Shown: positions 44,676 to 55,223, counted from the stretch's first letter. The stretch is DNA of 64,000 bases from Nocardiopsis gilva YIM 90087 (GCF_002263495.1 NZ_CP022753.1:5332001-5396000); one strand, 5' to 3'. Notes: generated by a model from the letters alone, not told the origin. Made by a program: numbers and translations.

Positions 44676-45668
44676 TCAGCCCTGGAGCTTCGTCAGCTCC
44701 GTGGTGAAGTCGCGGGTGGCCAGCCACAGCTTGTAGATGATGATGACCTCGAAGGCCGCGAGCCCGAGGCAGGCGAGGACGGCCACCGGGATGATGAGGC
44801 TGCTCAGCGGCGCGACCAGCGAGACGAGCGCGGTCAGCGGAGCGACGACGCACACGAACATCTCGAACTCGATGCCGCTGAACAGGTGCGGGCGGACCCG
44901 GCTGCGCAGCAGGGCGTCGCGCACCCGTTCGTACCACCCGAACTTCCGGCTGAAGCCCTGGTGCACGTCGATGACCTTGGCCCCGGCCGGGTGGGCGCCA
45001 GAGCGCACCTCGTCGGCCTTGAGCTGGGGGTTGTCCCGCAGCACCTCCTCCATGAAGACGACCGGGGCGCCGTCCCCGTCCTCGCTGCCGTCCTGCGACG
45101 CCGCGTTGGCCTCGGTGCTCTCGGGGTCGTCGACCGCGCCGTCCACGGCCCGGCCCTCGGCGGCGGCGCGCAGCTTCGCTCGCATGGCCTGCCGGGTCTT
45201 GGCCACCTGCGCGCCGTTGAGGTAGCGGAACAGGTCGAGGAAGATCGCCACCGGCGCCAGGATCAGGTAGGCGACCTCACCTGTGGCCACCCACTGGCCG
45301 ATCAGCAGCGCCAGCATGCAGCCGAAGAAGCGGATCCGGTCGAAGACGAAGTCCACCCACGCGCCGAAAACGGAACCGTTGCCCTTGAGCCGCGCGATCT
45401 TGCCGTCCATGCAGTCGAGCACGAAGCTCAGGTGGAACAGCAGCGCGCCGAGCACCAGCCACGGCCAGTCGGCGAGCGCGAAGCACACCGCGGAGCCCAG
45501 CCCCAGCACGCCCGCGCCGAACGTGATCTGGTTCGGCGTGATGTTCGTGCGGTTGGCGGTCCACACCACCAGCCGGGATGCCAGCGGGTCGACGAGGAAG
45601 ACCGTCCACCAGGCATCGCGGCTCTTGTATGTGCGCTCGCGGACATCCGCGAGTGTGAAGCTCGTCAT
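44676..45668 (-). CDS. CDP-alcohol phosphatidyltransferase family protein
   Basis: A 330-residue membrane enzyme that joins a CDP-linked head group or lipid with an alcohol. The catalytic signature DCMDGKIARLKGN then GSVFGAWVDFVFDR matches DGxxAR...GxxxDxxxD. There are about six helices, interrupted by a long acidic cytosolic insert (about 180-250, PESTEANAASQDGSEDGDGA). The second helix pair follows (FEMFVCVVAPLTALVSLVAP). I chose ATG at 45668 because GGAG lies upstream and the conserved part starts there; the frame to 45896 is not conserved. The exact lipid made cannot be read from the sequence. Confidence 0.88.
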   Translation of the reverse strand: MTSFTLADVRERTYKSRDAWWTVFLVDPLASRLVVWTANRTNITPNQITFGAGVLGLGSAVCFALADWPWLVLGALLFHLSFVLDCMDGKIARLKGNGSVFGAWVDFVFDRIRFFGCMLALLIGQWVATGEVAYLILAPVAIFLDLFRYLNGAQVAKTRQAMRAKLRAAAEGRAVDGAVDDPESTEANAASQDGSEDGDGAPVVFMEEVLRDNPQLKADEVRSGAHPAGAKVIDVHQGFSRKFGWYERVRDALLRSRVRPHLFSGIEFEMFVCVVAPLTALVSLVAPLSSLIIPVAVLACLGLAAFEVIIIYKLWLATRDFTTELTKLQG

Positions 45669-45820
45669 GTCATCTCCTGCGGAACTCCCGTCCGGTGCCA
45701 CGTGTCGAATCTCGACGACGCTGGGGGATCGCCCACGATCCAGAGGGAGGGGAGGGGTAGGTGTGTCAGCCGAGATCATTCCAGACGACGTGTCACCTGG
45801 GCTAATCGGTGCGGCAATAA

Positions 45821-47353
<1,533 letters not shown>

Positions 47354-47399
47354 TCCGGCGCGGTCACATCGGAGGTCCGCACGGAATCGAGGCGGCCTC

Positions 47400-47482
47400 G
47401 GCCGGGCGCGGGAGAAAACGCGTCCGGCCGACATTCCCGCGGAGGGGAGTCCCCAGTCGACGTCGGGGTCTCCCCTCCCGCG
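47400..47482. terminator. Two hairpins after guaB1
   Basis: The first pairs GGCCGG (47400) with CCGGCC (ends 47429). The second pairs about 47439-47454 with 47464-47482 (AGGGGAG...CTCCCCT), with one bulge. They lie between convergent stops at 47353 and 47551. Confidence 0.7.
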
Positions 47483-47550
47483 TTCCCGGTGACGTGGACG
47501 GCCGCACCGGGCGCGCATCGACCCCGCGGTACGGGGCCTGCGGGAACGGC

Positions 47551-48054
47551 TCAGATGGCCGGCTGTGTGGCGGCCTCGCAGATCACGACCGGGATCACCC
47601 GGTCGGTCCAGGACTGGTAGGCGTCGTAGTCGGGATAGAGCTCGACCAGCCGCGGCCACAGCTCGGCCCGCTCCTGTTCATCGGCCACCCGAGCACGCAT
47701 ACGGCGCATGCGGCCACCGGTCTGCACCACAACGGTGGGTTCCGCCAGGAGGTTGCGGAACCACATGGGGTTGCGCGCCCTCCCGCCCTGTGAGGCGACG
47801 AGGATGACGCGCTCGCCCTCGGGGGTGGAATCGCTCAGGTAGAGCAGCGGCGTGGTGCGCAGACGGCCGCTCTTGCGCCCCCGGGTCGTCAGCAGGCATA
47901 CCGGGATGCCGTCCGGGGCGCCGCTGTGCGCGGGGAACTTCCCGCCGATGTATCCGTCGGTGGCCCGATAGGCGAACGTGTTCACGCGCGACACGACCTT
48001 GAGGATCCGCGTGGTGAGCGGCGAATCGAGCGCGGGCGGACGCTGACGGGGCAT
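47551..48054 (-). CDS. Deazaflavin (F420)-dependent nitroreductase-family oxidoreductase
   Basis: A 167-residue split-barrel protein of the Ddn-like family. Members use the actinobacterial cofactor F420H2 to reduce quinones and nitro-compounds. Typical segments are GIPVCLLTTRGRKSGRLRTT, the strand VILVASQGGRARNPMWFRNL, VVQTGGRMRRMRARV, and the ending YDAYQSWTDRVIPVV. I chose ATG at 48054 because GGAGGAG lies 6-8 bases before it. The N-terminus is basic and lacks a signal. No F420 biosynthesis gene is in the window, so cofactor use is inferred from the family. Confidence 0.9.
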   Translation of the reverse strand: MPRQRPPALDSPLTTRILKVVSRVNTFAYRATDGYIGGKFPAHSGAPDGIPVCLLTTRGRKSGRLRTTPLLYLSDSTPEGERVILVASQGGRARNPMWFRNLLAEPTVVVQTGGRMRRMRARVADEQERAELWPRLVELYPDYDAYQSWTDRVIPVVICEAATQPAI

Positions 48055-48260
48055 AGCGGGACTCCTCCGTGTACAGGGGGGATGGCTCCTGACGCTATGA
48101 CGGCCCTCCCTGCCATGGGAACACATCCGAAAGAATTGGCCGATTTCAGCCATTTCCTGCGCTTGCGCACGATCTCCGTGAGCCCACTCCCCTCCCTGCA
48201 GACAGCGCTGTGTCGCACCCCACGTTTGCGGGCGCCGCGAACACAGCCTCGGACGTATTA

Positions 48261-48288
48261 TTTTTGAACTGACTAGTCAGTTCAAAAA
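48261..48288. promoter_or_regulatory. 28-bp perfect palindrome, candidate TetR operator
   Basis: The arm TTTTTGAACTGACT is followed directly by its exact reverse complement, ending 17 bases before the ATG of the first ATPase. Just before it lies TATTAT (48257-48262), a possible -10. The palindrome would be a natural site for the TetR protein encoded at 51340. No such site precedes the second copy at 52180. Confidence 0.6.
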
Positions 48289-48289
48289 C

Positions 48290-48946
48290 GTGAAGGGGGC
48301 TGGGGATGCGCCGGGCCACAGGAGCCAGAGTCGAAGCCGACCACCTCGGACTACACACCCGCCAAGGCACCGTCTACACCGACATCACCTTCACCGCCCG
48401 CCCCGGCACCATCACCACCTTCCACGGCGAAGCCGGCACCGGCCGCACCGCCCTCCTGCTCACCCTCGCCGCACGCATGACCCCCACCCACGGCACCCTC
48501 ACCATCGACGGCCACCCCCACCCCACAAAGCCCGCACCATCCGCCAAATCACCGCCCTCGGCCTCACCGACGGCGTCAACGACCTCGACGACCGCCTCCG
48601 CGTCCAAGAACACCTCACCGAACGCCACTACCTCCGCCTCCGGCCCGCCAACCGCACCCTCACCAACGCCGCCCTCACCCACGCCGGACTCGCCGACCTC
48701 GACACCACCCGCCTGGTCACCGACCTCACCACCAACGAAAAACGCCGCCTGGGCATCGCCCTCGCCCTCATCGACGAACCCCGCCTCCTGCTCATCGACA
48801 ACCTCGACCACGGCCTCTCCCCACCCACCAAACCCACCTCTGGGACACCCTCACCGCCCTCGCCGACCACGGCCTCACCATCATCACCACCACAACCAAC
48901 ACCACCCACACCCCACCAACACCACCCTCCACCCCTCACACGACCA
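48290..48946 (+). repeat. Direct repeat, first copy (657 bp)
   Basis: From GTGAAGGGGGCTGGGGATG to ...ACACGACCA this segment matches 52164-52824 base for base in my comparison, except for four single-C losses in C-runs. It covers the ribosome binding site and most of the ATPase gene. Flanking sequences differ at once on both sides. Confidence 0.88.
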
Positions 48947-49102
48947 GAGGACGAGGGTCCGCCGCCGCTGCCCCAGGGGCGGCACCGGCGGCTGAGCCTG
49001 GGGGGACTGTTCGGCCGGGGCGACAGCGCGGGTGGCGGTGACGCGGCCGAAACGAACACCGACGAAACGACGAAGACGATGACGAAGGAGACCAAGGCGT
49101 GA
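48306..49102 (+). pseudogene. ABC-type ATPase, first copy, frameshifted at C-runs
   Basis: Same gene as the intact copy at 52180, but four C5 runs are C4 here: near 48520 (CACCCCACAAAG), 48826 (CTCCCCACCC), 48910 (CACACCCCACC) and 48932 (CCACCCCTCAC). The frame changes after each. After all four it matches the gene's proper end (RRLSLGGLFGRGDSAGGG), whose stop TGA at 49100-49102 overlaps the GTG of the next gene. With five Cs at each site it would be one intact ORF. The lack of any other change favours sequencing or assembly error, or very recent mutation. Without correction only about the first 75 residues, including the Walker A loop, would be made. Confidence 0.8.
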
Positions 49103-51240
49103 AGCTCCCGAAGGTCCGGGTACTGCCGGCACTGCGGCTCGGCGGGCTCTCGGTGCGGTCGTTCTTCCGCTCACCCCTGCCCGTCGCCGCGCTGGTCGCG
49201 CTGGCGCTGATCCCGCTGCTGTACTCAGGGCTCTACCTGGCGTCGTTCTGGGACCCGTTCGGCAACATGAAGAACCTCCCGGTCGCCCTCGTAAACGAGG
49301 ACCAACCGGTCACGGTGGACGGCGAGGAGACCCACGCCGGGCAGGACATCACCGACGAGCTACTGGAGGGCGGCGACCTCGACTGGCGCCTCGTCGACGC
49401 CGACGACGCCGCCTCCGGCGTCGCCAACGGCCGCTACTACGTCTCCCTCACCATCCCCGAGGACTTCAGCGAAAACCTCGCCTCCCCCTCCGAGGACGAC
49501 GCCGAGCCGTTGCCCGCGATGCTGGATGCGCACTACAACGACGCCAACAGCTACATCGTCCGCCAGCTCATGAAGTCGGCCTTCAAGGAGATCCAGGCCG
49601 CGGCGGGCAAGAACGCCACCGGCGAGTACCTCGACAACATGTTCCTGGGGTTCAACGAGATCCAGGGCCAGACCGAGGACGCGGCCGACGGCGCGGGGAA
49701 GCTCGCCGACGGCACCGACGACGCCAAGGACGGCTCCGGCAAGCTCTACACCAACCTCGGCGACGCCAAGGACGGCTCGTCGCAGCTACGTACGGGCATC
49801 GGCGACCTCTACGACGGCTCCAAGAAGCTCGCCAAGGGCGCCACCACCGCCTCCGGGAAGGTCGACAAGGAGACCGATAAGCTCAACAAGGCCGCCGACG
49901 AGTGGCTGCCGCTGGTCAAGGAGAACGCGCCGACGGTCAAGGAGAAGGCCGACGCCATCAGCGATCTCGCGGACCTGGTCGCCTCCTCTGACGGCAAGCT
50001 CCCCGACCCGCCCAAGAACCTCCCCCCGGCCGGTGACGGCCAGAGCTCTGCGACCGACTTCCAGTCCTTCCTGGACGCCAACCCGGACCTCCAGCAGACC
50101 AACCCGGAGCTCTACCGGCTGCTGACCGACGCCAAGAAGCTCGCGGGGGACTCGGGCTCCGACCAGTCGGCCTCATCGAGCGGGTCCGGCGACAAGATCC
50201 TGGTCGACAAGGACAAGATCGACGAGATCAAGAAGAAGGCCGACGACGTCAGCAAGAAGGCGGCCAAGGTCTCGGATGGCGCTAAGAAGGCCGAGGACTT
50301 CGCCGACGACGCCGACGACAAGCTCGACGACATCAACAAGCTCAACGATGGGCTCGCCGACCTGGCCAAGGGCAACCGGGACCTGCGCGACGGCCTGAAG
50401 AAGGCGAACAAGGGGATCAAGGACCTCGACGACGGGATCGGCAAGCTGCACTCCGGCGCCGGTGACCTGGACGACGGGATCGGCAAGATCAAGGACGGCC
50501 AGCACGACCTCGCCGACGGGCTTGAGGACGGCGCCGAGTCCATCCCCACGTTCAACGACGACAAGCGCGACACCAACGGCGACATGATGAGCAAGCCCGT
50601 GCGGCTCAGCTCCAGCGTCGACAACGAGGCGCCGCAGTACGGCACCGGCTTCGCCCCGTTCTTCGTGGCCCTGTCGCTGTGGGTCGGCGCGATGATGACG
50701 TTCATGGTGCTGCCCGCGGTCTCCAAGCGCGGGCTGGCGGGCACGGCGCCCTCGTGGCGGGTCGCGCTGGCCGGGTGGCTGCCGCCGGTGGCCATCGGCG
50801 TCGCCCAGGTCGCGGTGATGATGTCGACGCTGCACCTGACACTCGGCCTGGACGCGGTGTACTGGGGCGGCGTCATCGGGCTGCTCGTGCTGACCGTCGC
50901 CTCCTACAGCGCGGTGGTCCAGTGGGCCACCGTCCAGTTCGGGACGGCCGGGCGGATCGTGTCGCTGATCCTGCTGATGCTGCAGCTCACCTCGGCCGGC
51001 GGCACCTACCCGATCGAGACCAGCCCCGGGTTCTTCCAGGCCATCGCGCCCTACCTGCCGATGAGCCACGTGGTGCAGGCGCTGCGCATCCTCATCAGCG
51101 GCGGCGACATGGGAGCCGTGTGGACGGCCTGCGGGGTGCTGACCGCCTACCTCGTCGGGGCGCTGCTGCTGACGTGGTTCGCGGTATCGCGCAAGCGGGC
51201 CTGGACGATGAAGGACCTCTATCCGGCACTGAAAGTCTGA
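49099..51240 (+). CDS. YhgE/Pip-family membrane protein, first copy
   Basis: A 713-residue protein of the YhgE/Pip (phage-infection-protein) group with ABC-2-type membrane ends. An N-terminal helix (PVAALVALALIPLLYSGLYL) is followed by a domain with PVALVNEDQPV and YYVSLTIPEDFSENLASP. A long extracellular region of helical DGxxxL repeats (SGKLYTNLGDAKDGSSQLRT) and a Lys/Asp-rich coil follow. Five or six C-terminal helices contain the conserved SAGGTYPIETSPGFFQ and ISPYLPMSHVV-like motif. GTG at 49099 overlaps the ATPase stop (GTGA). With the ATPase it may be an exporter or envelope-remodelling unit; the substrate is unknown. Confidence 0.88.
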   Translation: MKLPKVRVLPALRLGGLSVRSFFRSPLPVAALVALALIPLLYSGLYLASFWDPFGNMKNLPVALVNEDQPVTVDGEETHAGQDITDELLEGGDLDWRLVDADDAASGVANGRYYVSLTIPEDFSENLASPSEDDAEPLPAMLDAHYNDANSYIVRQLMKSAFKEIQAAAGKNATGEYLDNMFLGFNEIQGQTEDAADGAGKLADGTDDAKDGSGKLYTNLGDAKDGSSQLRTGIGDLYDGSKKLAKGATTASGKVDKETDKLNKAADEWLPLVKENAPTVKEKADAISDLADLVASSDGKLPDPPKNLPPAGDGQSSATDFQSFLDANPDLQQTNPELYRLLTDAKKLAGDSGSDQSASSSGSGDKILVDKDKIDEIKKKADDVSKKAAKVSDGAKKAEDFADDADDKLDDINKLNDGLADLAKGNRDLRDGLKKANKGIKDLDDGIGKLHSGAGDLDDGIGKIKDGQHDLADGLEDGAESIPTFNDDKRDTNGDMMSKPVRLSSSVDNEAPQYGTGFAPFFVALSLWVGAMMTFMVLPAVSKRGLAGTAPSWRVALAGWLPPVAIGVAQVAVMMSTLHLTLGLDAVYWGGVIGLLVLTVASYSAVVQWATVQFGTAGRIVSLILLMLQLTSAGGTYPIETSPGFFQAIAPYLPMSHVVQALRILISGGDMGAVWTACGVLTAYLVGALLLTWFAVSRKRAWTMKDLYPALKV

Positions 51241-51339
51241 CCCTTCAAGCGGGGCCGCGCCGCGTGTGCTGCGCGGCCCCAGACGGGAGTACCGATAATG
51301 GGTACCCGGCTACATCCCCCAGTCCCCCAGGAGCGGCCC

Positions 51340-51918
51340 ATGAGCTCGCGGCGCGAGGCGACCCGCCAGCGTCTGTTCGAGGCGGCGATCACGCTGATCT
51401 CCGAACAGGGCTTCGGCGCCACGTCCGTGGACCAGATCGCGGAGCGCGCCGGAGTCGCCAAGGGCACGGTCTACTACAACTTCTCCGGCAAGGCCGAGCT
51501 GTACACGGCGCTCATGGAGTGGGGCGTCCAGCGGCTCTCCGACCACCTGAGCGCGGCGGCGGTGGGGCCGCCGCGCGAGGCGCTGGCCAGCGTGCTCCGC
51601 ACCGAGCTGGAGTTCATCGGCACCCACGAGTCGCTGGCGCGGCTGTTGATGGCCGAGGCGTGGCGGACCCGCCAGACCTGGTACGACACCGTCCGCCAGA
51701 TTCGGACGGGGGCGATCGGCGTCATCTCCGGCCTGTTGGAGGACCTGGTGGAGGCGGGCGAGCTGCCCGACGACCTCGATATCGGTGTGGCGGGGTCTGC
51801 GCTGTTCGGCATGGTGCTGACCGTTGCCCTGGACTGGCGCACGCTGCAGCCGGACCGCCCGTTGGAGGAGATCCACGCGACGCTGATCCGACTGGTGGAC
51901 GGCTTCCTCACGCGGTAG
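51340..51918 (+). CDS. TetR/AcrR family regulator of the YhgE/Pip locus
   Basis: A 192-residue repressor. The HTH is GATSVDQIAERAGVAKGTVY followed by YNFSGKAELY, and the C-terminal domain resembles that of TetR proteins beside YhgE/Pip genes. ATG at 51340 has CAGGAG upstream; ATG at 51298 is possible. It lies 99 bp after the first membrane protein gene and before the second module, all on the plus strand. The perfect palindrome at 48261 is the best candidate for its operator. A hairpin (51974) follows. Confidence 0.9.
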   Translation: MSSRREATRQRLFEAAITLISEQGFGATSVDQIAERAGVAKGTVYYNFSGKAELYTALMEWGVQRLSDHLSAAAVGPPREALASVLRTELEFIGTHESLARLLMAEAWRTRQTWYDTVRQIRTGAIGVISGLLEDLVEAGELPDDLDIGVAGSALFGMVLTVALDWRTLQPDRPLEEIHATLIRLVDGFLTR

Positions 51919-51973
51919 GGGGCCGCGCGCCGCTTACGGCCGGGCCCCCGCCCACACATCCACATACACGCAC

Positions 51974-52005
51974 AAGGCCATGGCCCGCCATCGGGCCGTG
52001 GCCTT
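51974..52005 (+). terminator. Hairpin after the tetR gene
   Basis: A 14-bp stem AAGGCCATGGCCCG/CGGGCCGTGGCCTT (one wobble pair), 4-base loop and a TTT tail. It separates the regulator from the second module, which must then have its own promoter in 52006-52163. Confidence 0.8.
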
Positions 52006-52163
52006 TCGTGTGTCTCGGGCACGAACGTCCCCAACTTCCCCGACTTCCCCAAATCCACGCGTGGCGCGTTGTCTGCCGCTGCGCGCCGTCCGAAGCTCGA
52101 AGCGAGATCGGGCACACACCGTCATGCCGCGATCACTCGCTCAGGGAGAGACGGGAAGGCGAG

Positions 52164-52824
52164 GTGAAGGGGGCTGGGGATGCGCCGGGCCACAGGAGCC
52201 AGAGTCGAAGCCGACCACCTCGGACTACACACCCGCCAAGGCACCGTCTACACCGACATCACCTTCACCGCCCGCCCCGGCACCATCACCACCTTCCACG
52301 GCGAAGCCGGCACCGGCCGCACCGCCCTCCTGCTCACCCTCGCCGCACGCATGACCCCCACCCACGGCACCCTCACCATCGACGGCCACCCCCACCCCCA
52401 CAAAGCCCGCACCATCCGCCAAATCACCGCCCTCGGCCTCACCGACGGCGTCAACGACCTCGACGACCGCCTCCGCGTCCAAGAACACCTCACCGAACGC
52501 CACTACCTCCGCCTCCGGCCCGCCAACCGCACCCTCACCAACGCCGCCCTCACCCACGCCGGACTCGCCGACCTCGACACCACCCGCCTGGTCACCGACC
52601 TCACCACCAACGAAAAACGCCGCCTGGGCATCGCCCTCGCCCTCATCGACGAACCCCGCCTCCTGCTCATCGACAACCTCGACCACGGCCTCTCCCCCAC
52701 CCACCAAACCCACCTCTGGGACACCCTCACCGCCCTCGCCGACCACGGCCTCACCATCATCACCACCACAACCAACACCACCCACACCCCCACCAACACC
52801 ACCCTCCACCCCCTCACACGACCA
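52164..52824 (+). repeat. Direct repeat, second copy (661 bp)
   Basis: This is the partner of 48290-48946, with four extra Cs and no other difference seen. The offset between copies is 3,874 bp. The identity stops where the two downstream genes diverge, which points to gene conversion or a very recent duplication of the ATPase part only. Confidence 0.88.
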
Positions 52825-52956
52825 CCGAGAGACCGTTCTCCGGCAACGGAACGGACGCGGGAGAAGCGTCTCCGTCTCGACGGCCTCTTCGCGGTTCGAG
52901 GGCGCGCCGGGGGACACACGAAGCAGGGGAAGAAGCAGGGGAAGGGGCGCGCATGA
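52180..52956 (+). CDS. Degenerate ABC-type ATPase, intact copy
   Basis: A 258-residue ABC-ATPase-like protein. The Walker A loop is GEAGTGRTALL, with Arg in place of the invariant Lys. The signature region is LTTNEKRRLGIALALIDEP, lacking LSGGQ. Walker B reads LLLIDNLDHGL with Asn for the catalytic Glu. So ATP hydrolysis is doubtful. Related proteins with GRT loops sit beside YhgE/Pip genes in other actinomycetes. The gene is strongly C-rich on the coding strand, with C at most third positions, unlike its neighbours. Its tail (QGKKQGKGRA) is basic. The stop overlaps the next ATG (ATGA). Confidence 0.82.
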   Translation: MRRATGARVEADHLGLHTRQGTVYTDITFTARPGTITTFHGEAGTGRTALLLTLAARMTPTHGTLTIDGHPHPHKARTIRQITALGLTDGVNDLDDRLRVQEHLTERHYLRLRPANRTLTNAALTHAGLADLDTTRLVTDLTTNEKRRLGIALALIDEPRLLLIDNLDHGLSPTHQTHLWDTLTALADHGLTIITTTTNTTHTPTNTTLHPLTRPPRDRSPATERTREKRLRLDGLFAVRGRAGGHTKQGKKQGKGRA

Positions 52957-55223
52957 CGTTCCCCCGATTCCGCTTCCTGCCCACGCTTCGGCTCGCCTGG
53001 CTGTCGGTGCGGTCGTTCTTCCGCGCCCCGCTGCCCCTGGCCGCGCTCATCGCGCTCGCGGTCGTCCCCCTCCTGTACTCCGGCCTGTACCTGTGGTCGT
53101 TCTGGGACCCGTTCGGCCGGATGGACAACCTGCCGGTCGCCCTGGTCAACGAGGACAAGCCGGTCACCGTGGAGGGCGAACCGCTGCACGCGGGCCGGGA
53201 CATCACCGACGAGCTGCTGAAGGGCGGCGACCTCGACTGGCACCTCGTCGACGCGGATGAGGCCGCCGAGGGGGTGTCTGACAGCCGCTACTACGTCTCC
53301 CTCACCATCCCCGAGGACTTCAGCGCGAACCTCGCCTCCCCCTCGGAGGAGGGGGCCACCCCTGTTCCGGCGAGGTTGGAGGTGCACTACAACGACGCCA
53401 ACAGCTACATCGTCCGAGAGCTGTTGGGGGCGGCCTTCAAGGACATCCAGACCGCGGCCGGGAAAACAGCGACCACGGACTATCTGAAGAGGATGTTCCT
53501 GGGGTTCAACGACATCCACGCCGAGACCGTGAAGGCCGCCCACGGCGCCGGGGAGCTCGCCGACGGCACCGACGACGCCAAGGACGGCTCCGGCAAGCTC
53601 TACAGCGGGCTCGGTGACGCCAAGGACGGCTCCAGCGACCTCGCCACCGGACTCGGTGACGCCAAGGACGGCTCCAGCCGCCTCTACAACGGACTCGGTG
53701 ACGCCGAGGCGGGGGCCGGGGAGCTCAGCTCGGGGATCGGGGACCTCTACCAGGGGTCCCAGGACCTTGCCGCTGGTGCCACCACCGCCTCCGACGAGGT
53801 TGCCGCCGCCACCGACACGCTCGACACCCTCGCCGACGAGTGGATCCCCCTGCTCCGGAAGGACGCCCCCGCGATCGGATCCACGGCCCGTGCGGTCGCC
53901 ACCGCGGCGACGACGCTGTCCCACGCTTTGGACCGGCTTCCGGCGCCCTGCACCAAGGGCGCGGTGCGGGCCGCGAAGGTCCGCGAACAGCTCCAGGACT
54001 ACCTGGACGCCCACCCCGACCTGCAGCAGAGCGACCCCGAACTGTACGCGCTGCTGACCGAGGCGCGGGAGGTCGCCGATCTCGCCGTCGAACTCGACAA
54101 CTTCGTCCAGAACCACCGCGACGAAATCGCCACTATCAAGAAGAACGCCGACAAGGTCGCCACACTGGCCTCCGCGCTCGCCGAGGCCGCCCCGACCCTG
54201 GCCGACGACGCCGAGGCGGCCCGGGACAAGGTCGACGCTCTCGACGCGGCGCTCGCCGACATCGCCCAGGGCAGCCGGGACCTGCGCGACGGCTTGAAGG
54301 AGGCGAACAGCGGGGCCAAGGACTTGAAGGCGGGTATCGGGCGACTGCACAGCGGGGCGGGCGACCTCGACGAGGGCATCGGGGAACTCCACAGCGGCGC
54401 CAAGGACCTGGACGACGGAATCGGGGAACTCCACAGCGGAGCGGGCGACCTCGACGCGGGCATCGGCGAACTGCAGGACGGCGCGCACGAGCTGGCCGAC
54501 GGCCTGGATCAAGGCGCGGACGAGATTCCCACGTTCGGCGCCGCCGACCGGGACCAACGCGGGGACATGATGAGCACACCCGTGCGGCTCAGCTCCACCA
54601 TCGACAACAAGGCCCCGGACTACGGCACGGGGTTCGCCCCGTTCTTCATCGCGCTGTCGCTGTGGGTCGGCGCGATGGTCATCTACATCGTGCTGCCGCC
54701 GCTGTCGGCGCGCGGGCTCGTGTCCACGGCCCCGTCCTGGCGCATCGCCCTGGCCGGGTGGCTGCCCGCGCTGGCCATCGGCGCCGCCCAGGTCGCGCTG
54801 ATGATGGCCGTTCTGCACTACCTGCTCGGGTTGGAGGCGCGGAACTGGCCGGGGGTCCTGGGCCTGCTCCTCCTGGCGGCCGCCGCCTTCACCGCCATCG
54901 TCCACTGGCTGGTCACGCGGTTCGGCGCGGTCGGCAAGGGGATCGCGCTCATCCTGCTGATGCTGCAGCTCACGTCGGCCGGCGGCACGTACCCGATCGA
55001 GACCAGCCCCGAGTTCTTCCAGGAGATCAGCCCGTACCTGCCGATGAGCCACGTGGTCGAGGGGCTGCGGCACCTCATCAGCGGCGGTGAGCTGACGACC
55101 GTGTGGGAGGCCGTCTGGGTGCTGGCCGCCTACCTGGTCGGCGCCCTCCTGCTGACCTGGATGTCGGTGGAACGCCGACGTACGTGGTCCATGAAGGACC
55201 TGCACCCGCCCCTGAAGATCTGA
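52953..55223 (+). CDS. YhgE/Pip-family membrane protein, second copy
   Basis: A 756-residue paralogue of the product at 49099, clearly diverged from it along its length. The N-terminal helix (LAALIALAVVPLLYSGLYLW) and NEDKPV domain are followed by several 14-residue repeats encoded by 42-bp units (LGDAKDGSSDLATG, LGDAKDGSSRLYNG; 53610-53735), and again IGELHSGAKDLDDG near 54350-54470. A middle helical domain and six C-terminal helices follow, with SAGGTYPIETSPEFFQ. ATG at 52953 overlaps the ATPase stop by four bases. The repeat-rich outer domain probably forms a long helical stalk. Confidence 0.88.
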   Translation: MTFPRFRFLPTLRLAWLSVRSFFRAPLPLAALIALAVVPLLYSGLYLWSFWDPFGRMDNLPVALVNEDKPVTVEGEPLHAGRDITDELLKGGDLDWHLVDADEAAEGVSDSRYYVSLTIPEDFSANLASPSEEGATPVPARLEVHYNDANSYIVRELLGAAFKDIQTAAGKTATTDYLKRMFLGFNDIHAETVKAAHGAGELADGTDDAKDGSGKLYSGLGDAKDGSSDLATGLGDAKDGSSRLYNGLGDAEAGAGELSSGIGDLYQGSQDLAAGATTASDEVAAATDTLDTLADEWIPLLRKDAPAIGSTARAVATAATTLSHALDRLPAPCTKGAVRAAKVREQLQDYLDAHPDLQQSDPELYALLTEAREVADLAVELDNFVQNHRDEIATIKKNADKVATLASALAEAAPTLADDAEAARDKVDALDAALADIAQGSRDLRDGLKEANSGAKDLKAGIGRLHSGAGDLDEGIGELHSGAKDLDDGIGELHSGAGDLDAGIGELQDGAHELADGLDQGADEIPTFGAADRDQRGDMMSTPVRLSSTIDNKAPDYGTGFAPFFIALSLWVGAMVIYIVLPPLSARGLVSTAPSWRIALAGWLPALAIGAAQVALMMAVLHYLLGLEARNWPGVLGLLLLAAAAFTAIVHWLVTRFGAVGKGIALILLMLQLTSAGGTYPIETSPEFFQEISPYLPMSHVVEGLRHLISGGELTTVWEAVWVLAAYLVGALLLTWMSVERRRTWSMKDLHPPLKI

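Noticed and set aside
48374-48811. Val/Gly/Glu-rich minus-strand frames over both ATPase copies
   Set aside because: They come from the strong C bias of the plus strand and have no protein-like pattern.
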